Notes under the pieces: generated by a model | What the model saw: the letters and a program-made list of their open reading frames with translations, nothing else | What the model was told of the DNA's origin: nothing | Databases searched by the model: none | Position numbers and translations under genes: made by a program | In this document: piece by piece, positions 41,896 to 54,042 of the stretch | Layout: each line of letters opens with the position of its first letter | Numbering within the stretch: position 1 is the first letter of the stretch | NCBI GenBank assembly: GCA_002964805.2 | Contig: PUDQ02000091.1 | Span: 1 to 64,000, forward strand | Direction: 5' to 3' | Source: Trametes villosa | Lineage: Eukaryota > Basidiomycota > Agaricomycetes > Polyporales > Polyporaceae | DNA length: 64,000 nt

Positions 41896-44800
41896 CGTAC
41901 TAGTGGCGACATGTACGACAATGAGGATCTGGCCTAGGGCATGGACGTAGGGGTCGTAGGGGTGTTGGGTCGGAGAAGGCCGTTGGGTCGAGCGAGGACG
42001 CGAATTGTTCTAGGAAGCGGTGTAGTAGGTACAGAGCGAGTCGAAGACAGAGCTGCAGATCGAAACGTTGTTTGCTGTCTTTGTTGAGTGAAGCACGGCG
42101 GGTCTACATCGGTAATCTGCAAGACTGGTCAGTTGTAAGACGTGCGCGGATGAGAACGCCCCATACGAGTGCAACTTGTGCGCCTGGTCTCGGGCTACAG
42201 AGCAGCGCATCCCAGACTAGACACCCAGAGCGCAAAAGCGTTGAGTGCAGGTCGGAGGAGTCGTCAATCGAGGCTGTGGCAACTGAGCAGGTCAAGGCAC
42301 CGTCTGCGTAGTGCGCAAGTGGTCGTCGGCAACACCCGACAAACTCCACGTGGTCAACGATCGCATGAACCTCCACGCTCGCGAGTCCGAGTCGTTCACT
42401 CCCACACTAACTCATGCTTGACCTCTACAACATATCGTTATGAACGACCCTCAGTGTTTGAGGATACTCCTCGATTATGGAAAATTCATTCTCCACTCAC
42501 CGTCACACAGCGTCGGCGATCAGTTTTTGACAGAGCGAAGCGGTACTCCTGGCATGTACCGTCCACTTCCCCTCTGTGCCTGGTACGTTTCATCCTCATT
42601 GATCCTGAATCACACCTATTGACTACATAGTAGACCTATCCTGGTCGGGATGCGCTGTCAAATGGAAACTTGGTACTCGCGCACACCGGGCGCATGTATC
42701 GTCAGTATTTGGCATCGCCTGCTACTGGCTGGGTTCTGTGAAAGCCGACTGGACTATATCTCTGTTTGACATCTGCATTGGTCAACCTATCCAGCTCTCG
42801 GGACTATCTTCTTGCTATGTGCACCCTACCGGCATTCCGCCTCGCACTGAACCCGAACGTGTCATCTGCCGGGCCGCCGGGCCCATCTCTCCTCAACACG
42901 GATTCCTTCGCGAAGCAGAAAACCTCCGAGCGGCGCCCTGTCCGAACCTTCACTGCCGCGCGTGCGCATCCCATTCACTCTGCCTTCGAGCGCCTTGTCC
43001 CCGCGGGGGCATGTGAGCCCCGTCCGCGCGGGTCCTGCAGGGTCCGTCCCGTGCATGGTATCGCCGCTTCGACGGCGCACAAACTCGTGGCACAAAGCGG
43101 GAACATCGCTCTACCAAAAGGATCGCCTTCAGGTACGGATAGATGCGCTCCCTGCCTGAAGCAGCCCTGTACGCTCACCTTCCCGCAGGGAGCCCCGGAT
43201 GCTGCCAGAATATCAGACCGCGGTCCGCGGTCCCGCCGTTCTGCGGCGCCCCGTACGGCGGCCGGACGAACGCTCGCTCCAGCTCTTCGTCAAGGCTGTC
43301 TCGGACGGGAGTACCGACTGCCAGACCTTGCTGTCTATCATTCTCTCCATGTGCGTGTACGAAATAGCCGCGGGAAGGAGCCCACGCGTTTTCGACGCAG
43401 CTCGGGGTCGGAGCACGACATCGGGAGCTTATCCTACAGCTCTCGTGGCATGCGCCCCTCTCGCACGCGGAAAGCAGCACGGCATGCGGCGAGGCCCGCG
43501 GGCAATAGGAAGCCTTCAATCACGTTCATGTCACCTGGAGAAGGCCGCATTGCTTCTTCGCCCTGACCTGCGCCTCGCGTCTTCGGTGGTCCCTATCACG
43601 AGGTTTTCAGCAGCGCAATCAGCCTCGGTAGGCCGTGTTTCAACGCCTTGTACAGCTGGTGGAGCACTGCTTACCTCAATCCTAGATACCCAGCACACAC
43701 GGTTCCGGCGTGGGCCGTGATTATGGCCGTTCTACACGTCAGGATGCCCGTTACATCAGAGTCCCAGCCGGGAAACCTCAACTACGCGATAGCATACACA
43801 ACGCGGCTGCCAGCGGTGTGTTCGCCAGGTGGTCCCGTAAACATTCGTGTTGGAGCAACGAACAATTGTCCTATCGGCATCGGACAGAACATCCACGAAG
43901 CGGAAAACGAGGTGCGAGCTGGAAGGCATCCGTTAGCAACCTCCCGGGGCACGCTGCCCACGGCGACCTGACGGCTTCAGTACCGGCGCTCTGGTGGTCG
44001 CCTCCTCGGGCAATACGCCCCCGCGATGTGTACGAGAGCACGCCGTCTTGATCCGCCCGCGATTCAGATAGCTCGGCCGGGTGGGATCGCGGCCCAGCGC
44101 AGGCAGCGCCGCGTGCTCTCACGCTCGACGCAACAGCACGCTCTACGCCTATTCTTGCGGCGCGCGGCAACGCGCTGTCCGCCGTTGTCCGAGGGCGTGC
44201 GGGCGCGGAGCCTCGAACGGAGAGGTCGTGGCATTATGCCCGATGCGCGAGCGGAGGAGGGGCCGGTATCAGCCGAGGAGGACGCTGTCTGCGCGACCGA
44301 TCCTTTGCGAGCCGAACGGGCCCCGAGCGAGAGCGGCACGCGAGCATCTCGCGAATTTTGGCACGGTGAGCTCGGCGTTGCGGTATGTTTCTAGTACGGG
44401 GTATGCCTCAAATGATCACGGCGGCCCGGGGCGGGTTCAGTTGCGCCGTGCTGAGTGTCGGCGGGGAAGCCGTTCTGAGCCGCCGCCAGTAGCCTCGGAG
44501 ATACCTTCCGCATGAAACGTCCAAGTGTGATGAACAATGGGCCATCCTCGTCGGTGCATGATGCGTCCCGGTGAGCAGTTCAAACAAACTACACAACGTC
44601 ACACCTCGTACTGAACGATCGGTGGCATCTGCAGGGTTCTGATAGAGTAGGACGCTGCGGGTGGCTGTGTGTCCTGACATCCCCCGGCCCCCACCCTGTG
44701 CCTCCTCCTCGCACCCTCCCCACCCTCTTTGATTACCGATATCGCCGTTTACGATCATTCATACAACAACGCACCTCGGAAGATTCGCCCGCTGCGCAGC

Positions 44801-47800
44801 GGGCAGGGCACGCCGTCCGTAGAGAGCAAGCAGAGGACACGCGAGGACGTGCCTTCCGCTTCAATGACGACGAGTGCTTCCACAGTTTGGCGGCCGTCCG
44901 TACGTTTTGCCTACCGCCTCTTCGCAGGCACGCGGCTCGTATCACCGAGTGAGTGTTCTCTCGGTGCAGTCTCACATCCCTTGGGCAGTGTCGGAAGACG
45001 AATGGGAAGGTACCGCGCATGCTGGCTGCCCTGAGCTGCTCCAATACACCCGATTGTCTCAACGGCGCCGACCCTTCTCCCGAGCCTATGTTCGTTCTCC
45101 CGACCTTCCGCCAGGGCATACCGGACCTATACACCAACGTTCGACGAACGCACACCAGCGACGGTGCCGGACACAGAACGCGCTATGACCGGCCACAGCG
45201 TCGCTTCGCACCTCACCGATGAATCACGAAGCCCGGGCAGTCGCCCTCTGCCCCTTGCACGTCCTCGTCACCGATCGCCCGAGCGCATACAAACAAAATC
45301 CACATCGTCCGGCGCGCGCCCCTTGCATAGCATGCTCCACCCCGAGATCGCGCAGCACCGCGTCCGATCTCGCATGTCCGGGGTGCATCGCGGGAAGCCC
45401 ACGCGCGCACCCCCACCCCTCCGCCCCCTCGTCCCCGTTCCTCGTCCCTCGCGCCTGTCAATGCGACGCTCCACCGTCCGCGCGCCGGCGGTTCGCCAAG
45501 GCGCCTTCCGCCGGTGTCCCCGCCGCTTCGCGTTCCTCGTTCGCGTTCCTGGACTTCTTCCGTGGACTGTGGCCCGTTACATACAATGACGAAAGGGGAG
45601 TGCTACGACGCGCTCTCACCTCGGACGCCTCGCGCCGTGCCCCTGCACCCGATCAGCACCCCACATCCTCCTCGATCGCGTATCGCGTATCGCACGCTAG
45701 CAAACCTCCAACACCGGTGCTTGCCCCCGTCCGACTGCAGCGGCGTTCCGTGCGTGCAGAGTGGCAGGCGCACCGGTGACCGAGCGATCGTGATTCGTGA
45801 TGAGCCACGGTTTGCCGCGGTGTTGGACGATCTGTCTGAACGTTCAGCAGCAGCGTCGCGCCCGCACTCTGTCATCGCCATTTCGAATCACCAGTCAGCC
45901 TGCTGCGCGCCGCGTCGCACTCGGGTGCTCTGGCATGCGCGTCCGCCAATGGGATCGGAAGAGTCTGTCGAACGTCGAACATCGAACGCCGATCGCAGAG
46001 GGTGCATGTGCCCCGGTGCCCGCCCCGCAAGGCGCTGCCTGAGCCTCCCGACCCCGGACGTACGTTTGGGGTGAACGGTTGAGCCCGGCGCCGGGCCCGA
46101 TGGCTGCTCGTGGGCACGCGTTCTCACACCCCGCGTTGCAGAACGTTCTGCCCGGGAAAGACACCGCGTCACCGGCGGTTCCGAGGGCGGGGTTTCTCAT
46201 CCCGTTCTGCGGCAGAGTGGCTCGGTACGAATATTCGAGGTGCGCACACTTCACCGGTCAAGCTTTCAAGCCTCAGGGCTGGGGTGCGCGTCGGTTGAAA
46301 GCACTTGCCTGCGTCCGACTCCAAGCGCATTCCGGGTGGTTTCCCATCGCAAGTCCCATCGCGAGCAGGGACAGGCGATCGTGTGGTGCTCGGTGTCGCG
46401 CGCGTCCTCTTGGCCGGTGCCAGGTGGAGAGGCGTCGATCTGCGTCGCGTGCGCGCGCGTGGACATTGCCCTCGGTTGGCGAACCACGTTGACCGATCCG
46501 CGCTAGCGCGCGCCGTTGTGGCGGTCCCGCGCCCGACGCTCGCACGGCGCGTCGCGTCGCGTCTCTCAACGCCGGACTGAAGACGCGCTTTAGCGGTCTT
46601 CTGCTGTAGGACTAGGTGCCGTTGTATTGCGAGGGTTCATTGCAGCTATGTGGCAGGAACGTCGGCGTGACAGTGTAGAGCTGCGGTGCTTGTTCTATAC
46701 GGAGTATCACCTTTGTACGCCTTTCCGAACCTTGTCACTGATTCCGAACTCGAATCTACCGTACAATGCACATGGCCCGGAGATGGTGGCCCCGGCTAGC
46801 ACAATCTCCTGACGAGAGCTGACGTACGTCCGTCCCCGCCGACGTCCGACGGTTTGTCAACCCCTCTTCCCGCTCCACACCCAGCAAGGAACCAGAGGGA
46901 GCCGCGGACGAAAGGCGGCGGGAGAACGCTCGCGCCTGCGCGTTACTCCCGCCCGACGGGCGGGAGTAACGCGCAGACGCGAAGTCAGAATTCGAAAGAG
47001 GCTTGAAGCTTGACAGGCCGCACAGCACCGCTGCGCACGCACGGGGACGCAAACTCCGTGTGTCGTGCGCCGTGCGCCCGCGTCGACGTTCGGGGTCGAT
47101 GGATGTGCATCTGCATCTGCACATGATACCGCAAGCGGCATGGGACGCTACGCGGGGGAACGGTGCCTTGCGCACCCGGCGGGAACGCTCCCTCGGGCGT
47201 GGAGCCCCTGGGCGGGGCACGGTGCTCATCCAAAGAGGCTTCCGGGCGCCGGCCGTGCGGCTACCTCCCTCCCTCCCCCTTTGATCCTCTTTGATCATGA
47301 TTTCGCACAGCAGACGCGTTTCGCGAGTCGCGCACGCTGAGCTGGACTGAGTTCGAGCGGCGCAGCAGTAGCAGCACGAACGATGGGCTGGGGAGCGTCT
47401 GATGCATCTGCGACGCCGATGCGGCGATGGGCCATCGTTTGTTTACGTTGTCGGGCAAGGTTCGGTGCCTGCCATCTCTGATCTCGATCGCCCAGTGCGT
47501 GTGCGGCTGTCCGCAGCGTCCAGCGTCCAGCGCGAAGACGCAGCTGAGGTTGAGCCTGCTGGCTCGCCGGCCGATGACAGCGACACGCGCGGGAAAGGCG
47601 AAGCAAGCGTGCAGATGGGGAGAGAGCGCGGGGGACGGTATCGATCGCGTTTGGGACGGGACGTGTACGTACATCCGGCCGTCAACGTACGCTGTCTTGT
47701 CTATTGTCCAGACGTCCAAAGGCTTCGTACAGTACAGCGGCGCGGCGGACACCTCCCGTTGCCCCCGCACGCGTTTCGTCGACGTCCGCGGGCCGCTGAC

Positions 47801-50800
47801 AGGGAGACTGGACAGCTGCTGCTGGAAAGCCAAGTCGAAGATCTCCCGCTTCCCCGCGCGACGTCGACTACCCACTGTCAACTGAAGGGGAACGCGCAGG
47901 CCTCGCGTGCCTGGCATTATGCCAGGACGGCTTCTCCCTTTGACCGCCCCGCGCCTCGACGAGCTTCTTCCCGCAGACGCGCGCGCGCCGAGCTAAATGC
48001 CCTTGTCAGATGGGGAACAAAGCGACGTTGACGATGCACATACCCGCATCGCGCCCATCCGCCGTTGTGCGACCCAGGGCGCGCAGTGCTCACGGGCGTG
48101 TCAGCTGGCCTGGCGTTGAGTAGCGTCAACGTTCTGCCTCTGCCACGAGAGGCGCGGAGACGACCCGGGGCGCCGCCGCGCCGGACTGCAGCCGCGTTCT
48201 CTTCGGGTCCGAGAAGCCCTTTGCCAACGGCGGCAGCTCGGCCTCTGTGCGCCTACAGCGTCCGCAGATAGCGTCGCGATGCCCGCGGCAGCTGGTATAC
48301 CTAGAGTGCGTCGATACAAGGCTATATGCGTGCTGTAAGACCACGTAACAGACGGCAGCAAGATCCGTGAAGCGTGAAGGACGACGCACCTCGACTAGCC
48401 CACGAAAACTTCACCACGCCGTAGGCTATAGCACACACGCGCCGGGAGGAGGAGAGAGGACGTACCCGGCCGCCCGAACATCTCGGGATCGAGGCCTGGC
48501 GAGAAGCGCCAGCCCAAAAGCCCCGCCCGCGCACGCATCCTCACGCCCGCATGCACATGGCGCCCGCTTTGTCACCCTTCGCGCACGCCGGGCCGCGCCC
48601 GCTAGAACAGGCTCCTCCCCCGCCGAATGCGTGGAGGGAGCCGCGATGGTGCGCGCGAGCGGGAGGCAGATCGCGGTAGACGGCGTGTGAGACGCAGCGC
48701 GGACAGGCGGACCGGGCGGGGCGGCCACTGTTCGGGAGCGGGGTTCGCGATCGGAGTGCCCGCCGCGCCCTGGCAGTGGGCGCGTCCGCTTCGGAGACGG
48801 GCGAGACGTGGCGCACGTCCGAGCTGGCTCTGCAGAGAAGGGAGCGCGAAGGACGGAAGCGAGGGCGAGCACAGTGCCTTGACAGAGAACGCGGGGCGGG
48901 AAGCGAGTGCGAGGGTGAGGAACACGTGCGCAGAGAAGGTCGCCAGCCGAGAGCAGACAGCATGCCGAGGAGACATCCAGCCACAGCCCACAGAGCAGAG
49001 AACACAGCGTACGCAGGAGGCAGCCAGAGTGAGCCCGGAGTGCAAGAGCAGAGAGCAGCCGCGGCGCACAAGCCGCCAGACACACGTCAATAAGAGTGCA
49101 CCCGGCCGACAGCCTACAGCCTCTCTGTCGATCAGGGGCCCAGGGCACTCCTGCTGTACCTGCGGGGACAGCAGATCTGCGGTCCGCGCCGCGCAGGCGC
49201 GCGCGCGGGGCGCAAACTCCCACTCTCCAATGTCGTGTCAGCAGAAACTCACCGAGCATTCAGTACGGCGGGCCTGAGCCAGGCACCGAGGGAGCTGTCG
49301 CCTGCCCTCCGTGCGGGCGCGCTATCGCCGTGTCTGAACGCAGCCAGGGCGCCGCTCGCGCGGGTGCGGTGCGGTGCGGAGAAGAAGGCGGATGCCGAGA
49401 TCGCGCGTGCGTGTGGAAGATGCGCCCTGCGCGGACGCGGGTTGTGTGTCCTGCACGCTACTGCACAGCGCTGCAGCGAATGCGAGTGAATGCGCGAGAC
49501 AGAGGAGGCGGCGCCGGAGACCGAGATCGCGGCGGCAGGCGAGGTGCGGCGCGCTGACACGAGACGGGTGACTGGCGGGAGTCGAGGCGGGGCTGCAGAT
49601 GCTCGATAAGCCGCCTCGTCCGCGACGATGCCGAGGAAGAAACTGGACGTGAGGGAGGAATCAGGAGGGCGGGCAGGATCTGGGTGCGCACCATGGGAGG
49701 CGTTTCGGCTGGACGGATTGATGGGGGGACGCGGATCGGGGCTGGCCGCGTGCGAGTGCGAGCGCGCAGGAGGCCAAGGCCAGAGAGGCATTCGCCGGCC
49801 GGGGGAGGGGAGGATCAGGTGGGCGGGTGTCTGATGGGGTGCGGCTTGAGCGGGCGATGGACGGCCGGTGCGGACGAGGAGGGCGAACCTACGAGCGGCG
49901 CAGGATCACGAAGAGCGCACAGTGCATCATGCTGTAAGCAGCGCGGACAGCGGTCGCGCTCGAACGGGACGCGTGCACTTCCGCATCCGAGCCCGGGGCG
50001 GGAGGGAGATGGCGATGGGGCTGCTGTATGGAGATGCAGCTGGGGGGAGGCGCGCGGACGGCGCGGGAGCTGTGCGCGTGTTTCTGGCGGTCGAGGTGAG
50101 CCGGGGAGGGAGGGGCAGGAAGAGAAGACGGGCTGCAGATTCTGTCGCGCGTACGTACGTACATACGGGAGGCACAGCACACACACCGCGGCACTTGCGC
50201 CAGAACGCGACACGGCAGACCGATGCTGGCCAGTCGCCGGGAAGGCCGACGGGGAGAAACGGATCTGCCCGGCGTCTCCGCCGGCGACCTCCCGATATGG
50301 GGTCCCAGACACGTGGAGGGGCAGGGAAGGCGGGCGGGGATTGGCTGGTTGTAGCGGGGCACAGCCACCGAGGGGCGAGAACGCTCTCGGGAGGGTACCT
50401 GCCAATCGCCCACGCGCATCCCAGCCTGCCCCGACCACACAAGCACAGCAAACCCAAAAACTGCGCCCGCCCGATAGCACTCCCCGTCCCGCCGCGGTCT
50501 GGGCCTCGGGCGGCCACGTCTGCCTGCACGCTAGCACGCACCTAGCGCGACGGGGCGTACGGCGGTGCGAGCGCCGCGGCGGGTGGCAGCGCAGGCGCGG
50601 GCGGGGTGTGAGACGGGCGAGCTGGGAGGCGGGTCGAGACAATGGGAGGGAGAGCGCGGATTGGCCGGGGCGGACGAGTTTGAATGTGATCTGTCAGACG
50701 AACGCGGAGACGGGTGGGAAGCGTCGGTTGTGGGTGATAGATGGACGCGCGCGCGGAGATGGCGTGCGCTCGGCCATCCGTCTGCGCGCGAGCCTCGTCG

Positions 50801-51431
50801 GGCTCGAGGCTCGGAGGGCAGATGTGCACCCGAGACTGGAGGGGACGGAGAATGCAGCCGCCGAGGTGGGGGCGGGCGTGCGAGCGGGAGGCATGTTCGT
50901 GCGGCGGAATGTATGGGATCGGAGGGGACGATCGAGCACGAAGGTTAACGTTTGGCTGAAGGGAGGGACGCGAGACAAGGCGGGCCAGACGGGGAAGGGC
51001 GCGGGGCGGGACTGGGCGCGCGGGGGGTTCAGGCAGAGGACAAACATGTTGCGGATAGCGAGAAGGATGAGACGCGCGAAAACGATGCGGGAAACTTTGC
51101 CTCAAACGGGCCGCGGCACGTGGAAGATTGTCCAGCATTTCACCGGCCGTCCGGGGCGACGTCCCCCGCCCTGCACGGAGAGCTGGAGGCCGTACGTGCG
51201 TCGAGGGGGGTGCTGCGGCGATGTGCAGCTCGCGCAGGTGGAGTTCGGGTGGGAGGGCGATATGTTTTGACGATGCAGCGGCGGAGGGAGATTCGTGCTT
51301 CTAGATTCGGTACCGGGGGGAAGGGTGCCTGACCCAGCACAGTGGGACAGAATTGGGACTCCGCACGAAATGTGCCTTAATTGAGATTTCAGGCACCTTT
51401 TAGGTTGGTCGAGTGCCGCTTCCAACGGGCA
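41896..51431. other. Gene-poor GC-rich region of 9.5 kb
   Basis: No gene can be supported here. Many frames are open on both strands, but none shows family motifs, consistent third-position bias or plausible exon chains. The longest, 49684-51270 (528 codons, plus), is composed of Arg/Gly/Ala with no domain. A near-perfect palindrome lies at 46936-46976. CGTACGTACGTACAT occurs at about 50149-50164. From about 51000 onward the sequence is the likely promoter and 5' UTR of the zinc-finger gene. Confidence 0.5.
46936..46976. repeat. 41-bp palindrome, 20-bp arms
   Basis: Left arm CTGCGCGTTACTCCCGCCCG, one-base spacer A, then the exact reverse complement. Complementarity continues outward for three more pairs after one mismatch. 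Nothing coding overlaps it. Confidence 0.95.
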
Positions 51432-54042
51432 ATGGACAGCCAAAAGTCCCCGCCGTCCCCTCCCGCCCAAGCCCCAGACAGCCCCTCCCCGCCGCCCTCA
51501 GACCACTCCGCCCCGCCCATGGCTGCCGTCGTCGCACAGCAGCCCTTCGCGCAGAACCCCATGGACGCGCGACAGTCCCAGGCCGCCAGCGCGGCCGTCG
51601 GCAAGACCCGCTACCGCCCCGCCCCGGCCAAGACCTTCCAGTGCAGAGGCTACGGCGAATGCAGGATGGTCTTCAGCAGGAGCGAACATTTGGCCAGGCA
51701 CATCAGGTACGTCTCCCTCTCTGACATATCCTGTCCCACCCGCCCCCTCTCCCGCCCCCGCGCTCGCCCACAACGACGCGTTATTTCCGTGTTTTGCCCC
51801 CGGGCGCGCCCACGCGACGCGATGCTCATAGCCTTGTCCCCGCAGGAAGCACACCGGCGAGCGGCCGTTCACCTGCCACTGCGGCAAGCAGTTCTCTCGC
51901 CTCGACAACCTCCGCCAGCACGCCCAGACCGTCCACGCAGACAAGCAGGACCAAAACGAGCGCATGATGCAGGAGCTCACCTCCCTCCACGCCTCCATGA
52001 CCGCCGCCTCCAAGGGCGGCCCTGCCCGCCCCAAGCGCGGCGGCGGCGCCCTCTCCGCGACCTCCAGCGTCTCCCCCACCAACGGCGGCTCCCTCAACGG
52101 CTCCATCCCCTCCATGGCCGTCAAGCAGGAGGACCTTTCCCACGCCATGGCCCAGCGCCCCGGCACGAGCACCGGCTACGAGGGCGCGAACCAGATTTTT
52201 CAGGCCCCAGGGAGTAGTACATGGCACATTCAGACCTCCACCGTCGACCGCCCCTCCATTCGCCCGACCAACAACCATTCCTTTCGTGACCCCGGCCAGT
52301 CCTTTCGTGCCCCCCCAGCATCCGCTTCATCTCCCTCCGCCACCGGCCCTCTCTACCACCAACAGCTCCAGCACCACACGAGCCAGTCCTTTCTCGTCCC
52401 CTCCGCCTCCTCCTTCAACTTCGGTGTCTCCGATCTCCCATCCGCCGCTCGGCCAGGATCTAGCAGCGGCGCTGCACCAGCCGACCCCGCTCGATCCCTC
52501 CCGCCGCTCAGTGCCGTCGTCGCCTCATCCCTCCCTCTCGTCCGGGCCCTCGCACCACCCGGCTCAGCAGGCGCACCCTATGGGGCGCTCGCCGCCGCAC
52601 AACAACAGCGGGAGCAGCAGCAACCCCTCACACACTCACACGTACTACCTCTACCAACACCATCCGCAGGCGCTTACGGACGGCGACCCTCAACCGCTGC
52701 TCGGCCAGGGACCGCTCCCGCCGCATACTACTACCCACCCGGGTCTGCAGGCGGCGGGCTCGGGGCTCTCGCTGGAGCAGCTGGAGCAGTACCAGGCCTG
52801 GGCGCAGGCGCAGGCGCGCCTCGCCCAGAGCTATCCCTACGCTTTGCCGGCGGACATGGACGGCTCGGCGGGGGCGGGCCTCTCGAGTCCATACGGCGAC
52901 TCGGGAGCGGCAGCTATGGAGGCGGCGGCGAGGATGCACCCGCGGGAGGAGACGAGCCGATGTCTCCCGGCGGATACGACTCTCCATTTTCCTTCCACGC
53001 ACCCGCCACCGGCGGGCCCTACGGCGCCGCGGCGTTCGCCGCCGCAGGCGCAGGGAATCCCCGGAAGCGACCTTACTCTGGATCTGACGACGACGACGAC
53101 GGCGCACGCGAGCGGCCTGTCAGCAGCGGCGGGTTCGGCGAGTACGAGTACGGGTCCGAGTCTCGGCCCCAGTCTCGACGGCTCTCCGTCATGGAACTCT
53201 GCAATGACCCACCTCCAGATGCAGCAGCAGCTCGACCATTTGTACCGCTATCAGCAGCAGCAGGCGGAGGTGGCGGCGCATCAGCAGGCTCAGGCGCAGG
53301 CTCAGGCTCAGGCGCAAGCGCAGGCTCAGGCGCAGGCGCAAGCTCAGGCTCAGGCGCAGGCCCGGGCGCAGGCGCACTCTCGCGGCCTACCACATCATCC
53401 GGACTCCTCACATCCGCCGCCGCGCAACTCGCACTCGTCGATCGGCCCAGCGCCAGCCCCCCTCCGGCAGGGCTCGGGGCACAACCCGCACCTGGCGGCG
53501 CAGGCGCAGCACTATTCGCTCGAGCTGCACCGGCAGCAGCAGGAGCAGCTCCGGGCGCGGCTGCAGCAGCAGCAGGCGCGCGAGGAGACGGCGGAGCGCG
53601 AGCGGCGGAGCTCGGCGGAGGAGGAGTACATGCGGCGGCTCGTCGCGGAGAGGTATGGGGCGCCGGGCCCGCTTTCGGGCAGCCCGCACCCGCAGGCGCA
53701 CCTGGACGGCATGCAGTACTTCCCGGACAGCAGCAGCAGCAGCTTCCCGGATGGGGCGCATACGCAGCCGCCGCCCGCTCTCCGCCAGCGTACGCACGCG
53801 CATCTCCAGCATCTCCCGGGGGTGCCAGCGCAGGCACCGCGTCCCCATCCGTCGCAGCACGCACACCACGCGCATCACCTGGCTCATCAGCAGGCCTATC
53901 CTCCCCTGGCGGACGGCATGGGCCCGGATCCCCTGGACATGGCGGGGGTGCAGATGGGGGTGCCGGGGCTGGCGCTGGAGGCGAGCCCCATGGGGGCGAG
54001 TCTCAAGTACGACTCGCCGCTGCCGTTGGAATGAGGGCCTGA
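51432..54042 (+). CDS. C2H2 zinc-finger transcription factor
   Basis: Exon 1 is 51432-51706 and exon 2 starts at 51846 (phase 2, GT-AG). Two adjacent C2H2 fingers span residues 71-122: FQCRGYGEC...[12 protein letters not shown] (C71, C77, H90, H94) and [22 protein letters not shown] (C102, C104, H117, H122, an unusual C-x-C spacing), joined by the TGERPF linker. This is a nuclear DNA-binding protein of the fungal RSEHLxRHxRxHTGE class. After the fingers the reading frame is open to 54042 (823 aa in all), but a second frame is open from 52286 to 54034, and coding character moves between them. Frame 1 holds typical fungal blocks ([42 protein letters not shown]). Frame 2 holds [19 protein letters not shown] and a Gln-Ala repeat. 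The C-terminal structure is unresolved. Confidence 0.8.
53282..53375. repeat. CAGGCG/CAGGCT hexanucleotide repeat
   Basis: About 15 units of CAGGC(G/T) inside the zinc-finger gene. It encodes Gln-Ala repeats in one open frame and Gly/Ser/Ala repeats in the other. Such a repeat is prone to slippage. Confidence 0.9.

Noticed and set aside
46755..49259. Long minus-strand frames (46756-47298, 47261-47917, 48426-49259)
   Set aside because: No domain, poor composition (Arg/Cys/Ser-rich) and mutually overlapping frames on both strands.
49684..51270. 528-codon plus-strand frame before the zinc-finger gene
   Set aside because: Arg/Gly/Ala-rich with no motif, and long frames are open on both strands here because of high GC. 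It is probably chance.
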